A stretch of DNA of 11,379 nucleotides from Rhodospirillales bacterium (GTDB lineage Bacteria; Pseudomonadota; Alphaproteobacteria; Rhodospirillales; JADHTD01), in NCBI GenBank assembly GCA_016776525.1, contig JADHTD010000059.1, forward strand, positions 1 through 11,379. The letters run 5' to 3'. The position numbers were made by a program, and so were the translations under genes. Below, in pieces: positions 1 through 5,990 of the stretch (its first letter is position 1; each line of letters opens with the position of its first letter). The notes under the pieces are model-generated. The model did no database searches, was not told where the DNA came from, and saw only the letters and a program-made list of their open reading frames with translations.

Positions 1-257
1 TCCGGCCCTTCGACGGTGTGGCGGTACAGCGACGGATCTTCTTTGACCAATCTTTGGAAAAACGTTTCCAGGTCCCGCTGCACATCGGGATCGGCGTTTT
101 CCTGGATGGTCAGCGAGGCACTGGTATGCTGGCAGAAAATCGTCAACTGGCCGGTGGTGATGCCCTGGCGGGCAATCCAGCCGGCAACTTCACCGGTGAC
201 TTCATAAAGCCCCTGTCCGCGGGTTTCGATGCTGAGCGTTTCCTGGGCCTGTTTCAT
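1..257 (-). CDS. yjbQ: YjbQ/UPF0047 family protein, N-terminal part (cut by window edge)
   Basis: The first 85 residues of a protein of the YjbQ (UPF0047) family read from an ATG at 257; the gene runs off the left edge. The family is small (about 130-140 residues); some members are reported to have thiamine-phosphate synthase activity, but the physiological role is poorly settled. Visible family features are the segment FCQHTSASLTIQENADPDV (about residues 44-62), with the conserved HTSASL and ENADPDV motifs, and the following YRHTVEGP near the cut. The conserved C-terminal histidine region is outside the window. An in-frame GTG lies two codons upstream (261-263) and cannot be excluded as the start, since no strong ribosome binding site marks either. 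It is the last gene seen in the minus-strand block, 78 bases after the DUF1127 gene. Family assignment is firm; exact function is not. Confidence 0.88.
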   Translation of the reverse strand, partial: MKQAQETLSIETRGQGLYEVTGEVAGWIARQGITTGQLTIFCQHTSASLTIQENADPDVQRDLETFFQRLVKEDPSLYRHTVEGP

Positions 258-277
258 GGACACTGCCGTTCTTCCGG

Positions 278-293
278 TTGCCGGTCCCGGCAA
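278..293. repeat. Perfect short inverted repeat between DUF1127 gene and yjbQ
   Basis: TTGCCGGTCCCGGCAA is a 7-base perfect inverted repeat around a 2-base centre, in the 78-base spacer between the DUF1127 stop and the yjbQ start. It could fold as a GC-rich hairpin in the transcript or act as a dyad operator site. No T-run follows on the minus strand, so it is not a canonical intrinsic terminator. A repeat of this size can also occur by chance in such GC-rich DNA. Confidence 0.3.
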
Positions 294-335
294 TGATAGG
301 GAGCCTGCCGGTTCTTGTCCAAACCCGTCGAAGAG

Positions 336-506
336 TCAGGCCTGCCAGGGCCACTTAGAAAATTCGCTGTCGGCCTGTCCGCGGTTGAGTCCGACATCCT
401 TCAGCAGACGGTCATCAAGCTTCATCAACAGGCGGCGTTGCCGGGAACGCTGGAACCACAGGTACAGGGTTTCACACAGGTGCGCCCATAGATTGATCAG
501 AACCAT
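336..506 (-). CDS. Small DUF1127 (YjiS-like) protein, 56 aa
   Basis: This 56-residue reading frame starts with an ATG at 504-506 and ends with TGA at 336-338. The C-terminal half carries the DUF1127 signature: an arginine-rich stretch (RSRQRRLLMKL, residues 20-30), then LDDRLLKDVGL (30-40), then a polar tail ending in a tryptophan-containing KWPWQA. DUF1127 proteins are common in alphaproteobacteria. Some small members have been linked to phosphate and carbon metabolism or RNA turnover, but the function of this one is unknown. The N-terminal 19 residues are hydrophobic and aromatic, and too short and interrupted for a convincing membrane anchor. Its start overlaps the ada stop by one base (TAATG), and a strong Shine-Dalgarno AAGGAG lies 8 bases upstream at 515-520. 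It is therefore very likely translated, coupled to ada. Confidence 0.85.
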   Translation of the reverse strand: MVLINLWAHLCETLYLWFQRSRQRRLLMKLDDRLLKDVGLNRGQADSEFSKWPWQA

Positions 507-1576
507 TACGGCGTCTCCTTTTCCCGCTCGAGGATTTTCCGTTTGCGATCCGTCCCCCAGCGATAACCGGTGACCTTGCCCCCTTGGCCGACGGCCCGGT
601 GACAGGGAATGAGCACGGCCACCGGATTGGCGCCACAGGCCTGGCCGACGGCGCGGGCCGATCCCGGCTTGCCGAGATCGGTAGCGATGTCGCCGTAAGA
701 CCGGGTCTGGCCGAAGGGTATTGCCTGCAGCCGTTGCCAGACCTGGCGCTGGAAAGCGGTTGCCTGCACATCCAGGGGCAGGTCCACATGCGGCTCTTCA
801 CCGTTGAGGAGGCGCAGCACGGCCTCCACCCACTCGCTTAAGGCGCCGTCTTCTTTAATGATTTCAGCGGCGGGGAAATCCCGGTGCAATTCATCCGTCA
901 GCTGCCGGTCACGGTCGCCGAGGCTGACGGCACAAATCCCTTTGTCCGTCGCCGCCACCAGAACCCGGCCCAGCGAACTGTCGCCCAGGGCATAGGCGAT
1001 GCGCGCACCGCGCCCGCCCTTGGCATAGGAGGCCGGGGTCATGCCGAATTGCCCCGGGGCTTTTTCATAGAGGCGGCTCGGCGACCCGTACCCAGCTCCG
1101 TAGAGGGCCTGGGCCACCGGCTCGCCGTTGCGCAGTTCCTCCTTGATCCGCCCCAGGCGCAGGGCTTCCGCATATTGCCGCGGGGTAATGCCGACGATGC
1201 GCTTGAAAACCCGTTGCAGGTGATAGGGACTGACCCCGACCGCCAGGCCTAAGTCCTTCAGGGTCGGCAAACCCTCGCCTTCTTCTGCCAGCAGGCGGCA
1301 GACCCGGCGGGCAATATCGACGGACGGATTCCGGGGCTCGGCGTCTTCGGGACGGCACCGCTTGCAGGCCCGGAAACCCGCTTGGGCCGCCAGTTCCGGC
1401 AACGGGAAGAAGCGCACCTGGCGGCGCTGCGGGCGGTGGCTGGGGCACGACGGGCGGCAGTAGATGCCCGTCGAGCGCACCGCATAGACGAAATCGCCGT
1501 CAAAGGTGCCGTTGCGGTCCTCTACGACCTGCCACAGGTCGTCGTCGCTGGCGGGGTTGGTTTGTTGATCCATCAT
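506..1576 (-). CDS. ada: Bifunctional Ada: methylphosphotriester/O6-methylguanine methyltransferase and AraC-type activator
   Basis: This is a full-length 356-residue Ada protein, close to the 354 residues of the E. coli protein. Ada removes methyl groups from DNA phosphotriesters and from O6-methylguanine onto its own cysteines, and the methylated form activates the adaptive response. The N-terminal zinc domain has Cys40, Cys44, Cys71 and Cys74; Cys40, in STGIYCRPSCP, is the expected phosphotriester acceptor. An AraC-type helix-turn-helix region covers about residues 86-190, with GVSPYHLQRVFK typical. The C-terminal methyltransferase domain holds the active site IPCHR with acceptor Cys325, and GNP-like and RSYGDIA motifs. 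All key cysteines are intact. Two adjacent ATG codons (1576 and 1573) could start it, with no clear ribosome binding site. It follows the ygjP-like gene by 67 bases and its stop overlaps the DUF1127 start. No clear Ada box was found upstream. Confidence 0.96.
   Translation of the reverse strand: MMDQQTNPASDDDLWQVVEDRNGTFDGDFVYAVRSTGIYCRPSCPSHRPQRRQVRFFPLPELAAQAGFRACKRCRPEDAEPRNPSVDIARRVCRLLAEEGEGLPTLKDLGLAVGVSPYHLQRVFKRIVGITPRQYAEALRLGRIKEELRNGEPVAQALYGAGYGSPSRLYEKAPGQFGMTPASYAKGGRGARIAYALGDSSLGRVLVAATDKGICAVSLGDRDRQLTDELHRDFPAAEIIKEDGALSEWVEAVLRLLNGEEPHVDLPLDVQATAFQRQVWQRLQAIPFGQTRSYGDIATDLGKPGSARAVGQACGANPVAVLIPCHRAVGQGGKVTGYRWGTDRKRKILEREKETP
515..520 (-). promoter_or_regulatory. Ribosome binding site AAGGAG for the DUF1127 gene
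   Basis: The minus strand reads AAGGAG eight bases before the DUF1127 ATG at 506. It lies inside the last codons of ada. Together with the TAATG stop/start overlap it marks the small gene as real and coupled to ada translation. Confidence 0.7.
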
Positions 1577-1643
1577 GCCCGGATGGTAGCAGGCTGAGCG
1601 GGGATTTCTATCCGAAGCTTGCGGTCAAAGTAAAAAGGGGAAA

Positions 1644-2378
1644 TCAGCCGTAGCGGTGCAGGGTTTCGCCGTGTTGCAGCAGCCAGGCGCGGGCTTCCTC
1701 CATATCCCGGGTCAGCTTACCGGCTGTCTGCCAGAAGCGCGGCCCGTGGCTGCGGTATTTCAGGTGCGCCACTTCATGGGCGACGACGTAATCGAGTACG
1801 TCTTCCGGCGTCATCACCAGCCGCCAGCAGAAGGAAAGGTTGCCGTTGGCCGAACACGACCCCCAGCGGGACCGGGTGTCGCGGACGGTGATGCGGCCGA
1901 CCCGGCGGTCGATGAGGGCGGCTTTGGCTTCGGCCCGGGGAACGATCTGGCGTTTCGCTTCCTGGCGCAGCCAGTCCACCAGACGCCGGGACAAGTGTTC
2001 GGGGCGGCCGCTGACCAGCAGTTCACCGTCTTCGGAGCGGACCACGCCCCGGCGGCCGGGCAGATGGCGGACCCGGTGCGGCCTGCCCAGGACCGGCACC
2101 TCGGCGCCATCGGTAAAGGGAATGTGCGGCGGCAGGGCATCCAGGCGGGAGATCAGCCAGTGGGCCTTCTGTCGGGCCAGGCCGATGCCTTCTTCCAGGG
2201 GGGCGTCCAGGGGCAAGGTGAGGACGGCGCCGCCCGCCGACGGATCGATTCGCAGGTTGATGCGCCGCGCCCGGTGATTGCGGCGCACCTGCAATTCTAC
2301 TTGGCGGCCGCGCAGGTCAACGGTGACCGGGCCTTCCGGCTCTATGGCTTGTTTCTTTTTGGAGGCCCGCCAGATCAT
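1644..2378 (-). CDS. YgjP-type (DUF45) zinc metallopeptidase-like protein
   Basis: This is a 244-residue protein of the YgjP/DUF45 (SprT-like, M48-type) metallohydrolase family. The zinc site HEVAH is at residues 201-205 with a third likely ligand His211 (HGPRFW). The typical lead-in TRSRWGSCSANGNLSF (168-183) and WRLVMTPEDVLDYVVAHE precede it. The N-terminal half (about 18-150) has the usual basic, beta-rich pattern (VRRNHRARRINLRI). The family resembles peptidases, but the substrate is generally unknown and no signal peptide is seen, so it is probably cytoplasmic. I place the start at the ATG at 2378, because this gives an ATGA overlap with the upstream aldolase gene and the family-like sequence begins just after it. 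A longer frame back to 2558 would only add aldolase-antiphase sequence. Homologues often sit in housekeeping regions. Confidence 0.9.
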   Translation of the reverse strand: MIWRASKKKQAIEPEGPVTVDLRGRQVELQVRRNHRARRINLRIDPSAGGAVLTLPLDAPLEEGIGLARQKAHWLISRLDALPPHIPFTDGAEVPVLGRPHRVRHLPGRRGVVRSEDGELLVSGRPEHLSRRLVDWLRQEAKRQIVPRAEAKAALIDRRVGRITVRDTRSRWGSCSANGNLSFCWRLVMTPEDVLDYVVAHEVAHLKYRSHGPRFWQTAGKLTRDMEEARAWLLQHGETLHRYG

Positions 2379-3298
2379 GCTGCCGATGGTATGTGGTAGT
2401 CGGTGGCGTCCAGGGCGGCGAACAGTTCGGCGCACTGTGCATCGGTCAGTTGGACGAACGGCGGCCGGATATTGAGCCAGCCTTTGTCCCCCGTATGCCG
2501 GGCCATGATGGTCTTCAGCGCCATACTCAAGGGATAGATATAGATGCTCTTGCGCCAAGTGGTCAGCATTTCATGTACTGCCGTCGGGTCCTCACCCTTC
2601 TTGAACGCGGCATAGACTTCGGCGGCCATCGACGCCGCCACATTGGAAACCGCCGTGATGCACCCGGCCCCGCCTTCTTTCAGGTGCGGCAGCAGCAATT
2701 CGTCGGAACCGCTGAAGACGGCGAAACCGGGAAACTCCTTGGCAGCGCCGGTCATATTGCCCAGGTCTCCGGAACTGTCCTTCATGCCGACCACCGTATC
2801 CGGATAGCGGGCCAGCAAGCGGCCGATCAGGTCATAGCTGAAAGGCACCGTCGACATAACGGGGAAGTGGTAGAGGTAGACTTTCAGGCGGTCATCGCCA
2901 ACCCGTTCAATGACTTCGGAAAAAGCCGCGAACAGGCCGTCATCAGAGGGCTTCTTGTAATAGAACGGCGGCAGCATCAGCACCCCGGCGGCGCCGGTCT
3001 CCAAGGCCTTGTTGCACAGCTCGACGCTGTCCGGAATGGCGCAGCAACCAGTGCCGGGCATCAGCCTGTCCATGGGAAGGCCGCCGTCGGCCAGGGCTTC
3101 CATCATTGTCAGCCGTTCGGCAACGGAAAAGGAATTAGCCTCGCCGGTGGTGCCCAGCGGCGCCAAGCCGTCACAGCCGTTGGTCAGCAGCCATTTCGAA
3201 TGCTGGACCAGTTTATCCAGGTCAGGAGACAGGTCGTCCTGCAACGGGGTCAGGGCGGCGGAAAAAACACCTTCAAGGTGGAATGTCGTGTTGGTCAC
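2375..3298 (-). CDS. Dihydrodipicolinate-synthase-family aldolase (not canonical DapA)
   Basis: This is a 307-residue TIM-barrel protein of the DapA/N-acetylneuraminate lyase (class I, Schiff-base) family. The loop GTTGE is at 49-53, the Schiff-base lysine is Lys173 in VVGMKDSSGD, and the proton-relay tyrosine is Tyr143 in YLYHFP. True DapA usually reads YNVPxRT here, with an arginine that binds the aspartate-semialdehyde carboxylate. This protein has Met148 at that place, so it probably uses another 2-oxo acid. The exact substrate cannot be named from sequence. The start is a GTG at 3298, chosen because AGGAG lies 6 bases upstream (3305-3309); another in-frame GTG at 3322 has no such site. 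The stop overlaps the ygjP-like start (ATGA), and the YcgN-type gene ends 29 bases before it. Lyases for hydroxyproline, sialic acid or sugar-acid derivatives are the alternatives. Confidence 0.9.
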   Translation of the reverse strand: MTNTTFHLEGVFSAALTPLQDDLSPDLDKLVQHSKWLLTNGCDGLAPLGTTGEANSFSVAERLTMMEALADGGLPMDRLMPGTGCCAIPDSVELCNKALETGAAGVLMLPPFYYKKPSDDGLFAAFSEVIERVGDDRLKVYLYHFPVMSTVPFSYDLIGRLLARYPDTVVGMKDSSGDLGNMTGAAKEFPGFAVFSGSDELLLPHLKEGGAGCITAVSNVAASMAAEVYAAFKKGEDPTAVHEMLTTWRKSIYIYPLSMALKTIMARHTGDKGWLNIRPPFVQLTDAQCAELFAALDATDYHIPSAA

Positions 3299-3304
3299 AA
3301 ATGT

Positions 3305-3309
3305 CTCCT
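3305..3309 (-). promoter_or_regulatory. Ribosome binding site AGGAG that sets the GTG start of the aldolase gene
   Basis: The minus strand reads AGGAG six bases before the GTG at 3298. This good spacing favours that GTG over the in-frame GTG at 3322, which would put the site inside the coding region. Confidence 0.7.
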
Positions 3310-3327
3310 GTCTTTCGGTCACATTAA

Positions 3328-3786
3328 TTATTCAGGCCACTTAACGATATGGTTATCCAGGTCGCCGGCATCGGCTTCCGTCACCACCCGGCCCCGGACC
3401 GAGGCCTGCGCTTTGTGCACGGAATTCGGATCGCCGGAGACCAGGGGATGCCAGTCCGGCATATCCTTGCCTTCCGATATCAACCGGTAGGCGCAGGTGG
3501 ACGGCATCCACTTCAACTGGAATATATTATCCGCCGTCAGTTGCACGCAATCGGGAACGAAACGCTGGCGTTCCCCGTAATTGGTACAGCGACAGGTCTT
3601 AATGTCCAGCAGGCGGCAGGCGACGTTGGTGTAATCGATTTCGCCGGTGTCTTCATAAAGCAGCTTTTCCAGGCAGCATTTGGCGCAGCCGTCACACAGC
3701 GACTCCCATTCTGCGTCGGACATTTCGGCCAGGGTCTTGGTTTTCCAGAAGGCCGGACCGGCCTTTGATTTACCGGATGCGTCCAT
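3328..3786 (-). CDS. ycgN: YcgN-type (UPF0260) cysteine-cluster protein
   Basis: This 152-residue protein matches the YcgN/UPF0260 family. It opens with FWKTKTLAEMSDAEWESLC, then a dense cysteine cluster: Cys31, Cys34, Cys37 and Cys38 (CDGCAKCC), followed by Cys57, Cys65, Cys67, Cys80 (VPDC) and Cys98. The CxxCxxCC arrangement belongs to the zinc- or iron-chelating YkgJ-like superfamily. Such proteins are thought to bind a metal or Fe-S cluster, but no reaction is established, so function here is unknown. Its ATG overlaps the cobB stop by one base (TAATG), which suggests translational coupling to the cobalamin gene, although YcgN homologues are widespread in bacteria without any such link. 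It is followed by the aldolase gene after 29 bases. No signal peptide or membrane segment is seen. Confidence 0.93.
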   Translation of the reverse strand: MDASGKSKAGPAFWKTKTLAEMSDAEWESLCDGCAKCCLEKLLYEDTGEIDYTNVACRLLDIKTCRCTNYGERQRFVPDCVQLTADNIFQLKWMPSTCAYRLISEGKDMPDWHPLVSGDPNSVHKAQASVRGRVVTEADAGDLDNHIVKWPE

Positions 3787-5129
3787 TAAGCCGTTTCCCG
3801 GTCGATCAGATGAATGAACGATCCCATCACCCGGCCCTCGATACGGCCCGCCGGGCCCAAAGGTTTTCCCGCAGCATCGACGCAGTCGAACAACGGCGTC
3901 CCCGGCCCTTCGTCGAGAATAGTCGCATAGTGGAATTCATGGCCGCGGTAGGCCTCCCCCGTCGTTCCCACCGCCGTATCGGCACCGAGAACGGCGCGGC
4001 GGTATCCCAGATGGAGTTGGCGTTCGGCAAAGGATGTTTCAAGGGGCAGCAATCCGGCCATGGCATGGCGGGTACCGGTGGCGTCGACCAGCCCCCGGCC
4101 GAGGACCATGTAACCGCCGCATTCGCCGAAGATCGCCGCCCCGCCCCCGGCGGCGGTCCGGAGGCCGTCCAGGAATCCCTGGTTGCCGGCCAGCCGACCG
4201 GCGTGCAGTTCCGGATAGCCGCCCGGCAGGTAGACGGCGTCGGCGTTGGGGACGGGGGCTTCATTTTCGAGCGGCGAGAAAAAGGAAAGCTCCGCCCCGG
4301 CCCGCCGCCAGCCGTCCAGGGTCAGGGGATAACAAAAGGCAAAGGCTTGGTCGCGGGCGACGGCGATTTTTTGACCGGGGGGCGTTATCGCCGGGCCGCC
4401 CTCGGCCTCGGCCTGCCCTTCCCAGGGCCGGGCCAGGGCCTTAAGCGCCGCAACATCCACATGCTGGGCGACCAGTCCGGCGGCTTTATCGATAAACCCT
4501 TCCAGGTCCGGGTGTTCAACCGCCTGCACCAGCCCCAGATGCCGGTCCGGCAGCGACAGGCCCTGGGTGCGCGGCAGGCACCCCAGCACCGGAATCTCCG
4601 GCAGGGCTTGGCGGGTGGCGTCGGTGACGATCCCGGCGTGTTTGTCTCCGGCCACCCGGTTAAAGATGACCCCGGCCACCGGCACGTCCGGGCGGTGGCT
4701 GGCGAAACCGCGCAGCACGGCCGCCGCCGAGGCCCCCTGGGCCAGGGAATCGATGACCAGCACCACCGGCCAGCCGGTGCGCGCCGACAGGTCCGCCGTC
4801 GAACCGCTGTCGATGGTGGCCCCGTCGAACAGCCCCATGACCCCTTCGCAGACGATGATTTCCGCATCCCGGCCAAGCTGGGCCACCGCCCGGTTCAAAC
4901 TGCCGTCGCCCATCGCCCATGGGTCCAGGTTGAGGCAAGCCCGGCCGGTGGCGGCGGCATGGAAGGCGGGATCGATATAATCGGGCCCGGCCTTGGCGGA
5001 GGCCACCTGCACACCGCTGGACGCCAGGTACCGCAGCAGACCCAGGGTCAGCACGGTTTTGCCGCTGCCGGAACTGGGCGCGGCGATAATCAGGCCGGGT
5101 GCGGGAGCAGATTCCATGGCGCCTTTCAT
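3786..5129 (-). CDS. cobB: Cobyrinate a,c-diamide synthase (CobB/CbiA)
   Basis: This 447-residue enzyme amidates the a and c acetate side chains of cobyrinate (or hydrogenobyrinate in the aerobic route), using glutamine and ATP. The N-terminal ATP-binding domain starts GLIIAAPSSGSGKT, with the P-loop at 18-25, followed by the AGPDYIDP motif (47-54) and the CEGVMGLFDG segment (94-103). The C-terminal glutamine amidotransferase domain holds LPGGYPELHA (301-310), the nucleophile Cys337 in GECGGYMVLG, and the final histidines (His397, His400 and His440 in GSFIHL). All catalytic features are present and the length is normal. The start is either ATG 5129, one base after the upstream stop, or the ATG at 5117, which has a GAAAGG stretch 4 bases upstream. 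It sits in a minus-strand block between the TauE-like gene and the YcgN-type gene, apart from the main cob operon. Confidence 0.96.
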   Translation of the reverse strand: MKGAMESAPAPGLIIAAPSSGSGKTVLTLGLLRYLASSGVQVASAKAGPDYIDPAFHAAATGRACLNLDPWAMGDGSLNRAVAQLGRDAEIIVCEGVMGLFDGATIDSGSTADLSARTGWPVVLVIDSLAQGASAAAVLRGFASHRPDVPVAGVIFNRVAGDKHAGIVTDATRQALPEIPVLGCLPRTQGLSLPDRHLGLVQAVEHPDLEGFIDKAAGLVAQHVDVAALKALARPWEGQAEAEGGPAITPPGQKIAVARDQAFAFCYPLTLDGWRRAGAELSFFSPLENEAPVPNADAVYLPGGYPELHAGRLAGNQGFLDGLRTAAGGGAAIFGECGGYMVLGRGLVDATGTRHAMAGLLPLETSFAERQLHLGYRRAVLGADTAVGTTGEAYRGHEFHYATILDEGPGTPLFDCVDAAGKPLGPAGRIEGRVMGSFIHLIDRETA

Positions 5130-5130
5130 A

Positions 5131-5901
5131 TCAGGCCACCAGCCGCCAGGCCATAACCATCAGGACGCCTGCGTTGACCAACAACAGGACCGGCGCAATG
5201 CGGGCCACGACGCCCTGCCACTGGCGGCCCGCCACATGGCCCGCCAAGCCGATGGCGACAAGCGCCGGGATCGTGCCCAGGGCGAAGGCGGTCATGGCGA
5301 AGCCGCCTTCCAGAATACCGCCCGCCGACGCCGCCGCGGCAACCGCCCCATAAAGCAGGCCGCAGGGCAAAAAGCCCAAGGCGACCCCCAGGCCGTAACC
5401 GCGCAGGCCCCAGGGCCGTTCGAATATGGGCCGCAGGCCCTTGCCGATGGTGCGCTGCCACCAGCCTTCGCCGCCCTTGGCCAGCCACGGCAAAACAACA
5501 CCGATCTGGCGCACCGCATAGGCCAGGAACAATAGGGCGGCCAGCGCCAGCAGGGCCGCCGACAGCCATCGGAGCCCACCGGCCTGGGTGACGCCGCCGG
5601 CCAAGCCCCCGGCAACGGCGCCCAAGGCAACATAGGTGGTCAGGCGGCCCAGATGATAAGGCACCAGCAGGGCGCCGCTCAGCCGGTGGAACTCCCGCAT
5701 GTCGGAGGCCGGGCGCTCTTCCAGGCGGGCCACCGTTTGGGCCAGCACGAAGGGGCCGCACATGCCGATGCAATGGCTGCCGGCGCCGAGCAGTCCGGCC
5801 ATGAACAGGCTGCCCAGCAGGCCGCCGTGATCGATGACGACGGTCCGGCAGATAGCCCAGCCTTCGTTCAGCGCCCTGATCAGTTCCGCATCCTGTTCCA
5901 A
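5131..5901 (-). CDS. TauE/SafE (UreH_2-type) integral membrane protein, candidate metal transporter
   Basis: This 256-residue protein has about six hydrophobic segments, near 27-55, 76-105, 108-130, 168-195, 198-225 and 232-252. It carries the motifs of the HCxGMCG group of the TauE/SafE superfamily (UreH_2-like): GSHCIGMCGPF (41-51), PYHLGRLTTY (81-90), GFLPCGLLYGA (176-186) and FALGTIPAL (206-214). His43, Cys44, Cys48 and Cys180 are plausible metal-binding residues. Related proteins occur beside copper/cytochrome-oxidase assembly genes and in urease nickel gene clusters, so a metal role is likely. Its position directly upstream of cobB (one-base gap) hints at cobalt, but this is inference. 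The start is a TTG at 5901, chosen because no ATG or GTG lies upstream of the first hydrophobic segment; an internal ATG at codon 34 would cut the HCxGMCG region's lead-in. Copper or sulphur-compound transport are alternatives. Confidence 0.85.
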   Translation of the reverse strand: MEQDAELIRALNEGWAICRTVVIDHGGLLGSLFMAGLLGAGSHCIGMCGPFVLAQTVARLEERPASDMREFHRLSGALLVPYHLGRLTTYVALGAVAGGLAGGVTQAGGLRWLSAALLALAALLFLAYAVRQIGVVLPWLAKGGEGWWQRTIGKGLRPIFERPWGLRGYGLGVALGFLPCGLLYGAVAAAASAGGILEGGFAMTAFALGTIPALVAIGLAGHVAGRQWQGVVARIAPVLLLVNAGVLMVMAWRLVA

Positions 5902-5990
5902 TAGATCGTCCGCCGCTTTGTCCCGAGATTGATATTTAAGTTGAACGGACAGTAGATGACTTGCGTCCGAGGGGGTACATTATTGAGACC
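5902..5990. promoter_or_regulatory. Divergent spacer between TauE-like gene and cbiD
   Basis: This 89-base spacer separates two genes that point away from each other, so it probably holds promoters for both directions. It contains an AT-rich stretch (TTGATATTTAAGTTGAAC, about 5929-5946) that stands out from the GC-rich background. I could not assign clear -35/-10 pairs. An inverted repeat CGGAC...GTCCG (5946-5950 and 5965-5969, 14-base centre) lies just before a GAGGGGG stretch and could form a leader hairpin. The spacer is too short for a cobalamin riboswitch. Confidence 0.4.

Noticed and set aside
1577..1643. Possible ada promoter or Ada box upstream of ada
   Set aside because: A TTGACC hexamer is present, but no -10 at suitable spacing and no convincing match to the E. 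coli AAAGCGCA box, so it is not reported as a feature.
2379..2558. N-terminal extension of the ygjP-like frame to 2558
   Set aside because: This stretch is the aldolase C-terminus read in another frame; the ATG at 2378 gives an ATGA overlap and the expected family start.
2393..3490. 365-codon open frame on the plus strand opposite the aldolase gene
   Set aside because: Antisense of a well-conserved aldolase and part of the YcgN-type gene; composition is biased and no domain is recognisable.
3765..5156. 463-codon open frame on the plus strand opposite cobB
   Set aside because: It is a high-GC antisense shadow: low-complexity Gly/Arg/Gln/Pro-rich sequence with no family motif, while the minus strand encodes complete CobB with all catalytic residues.
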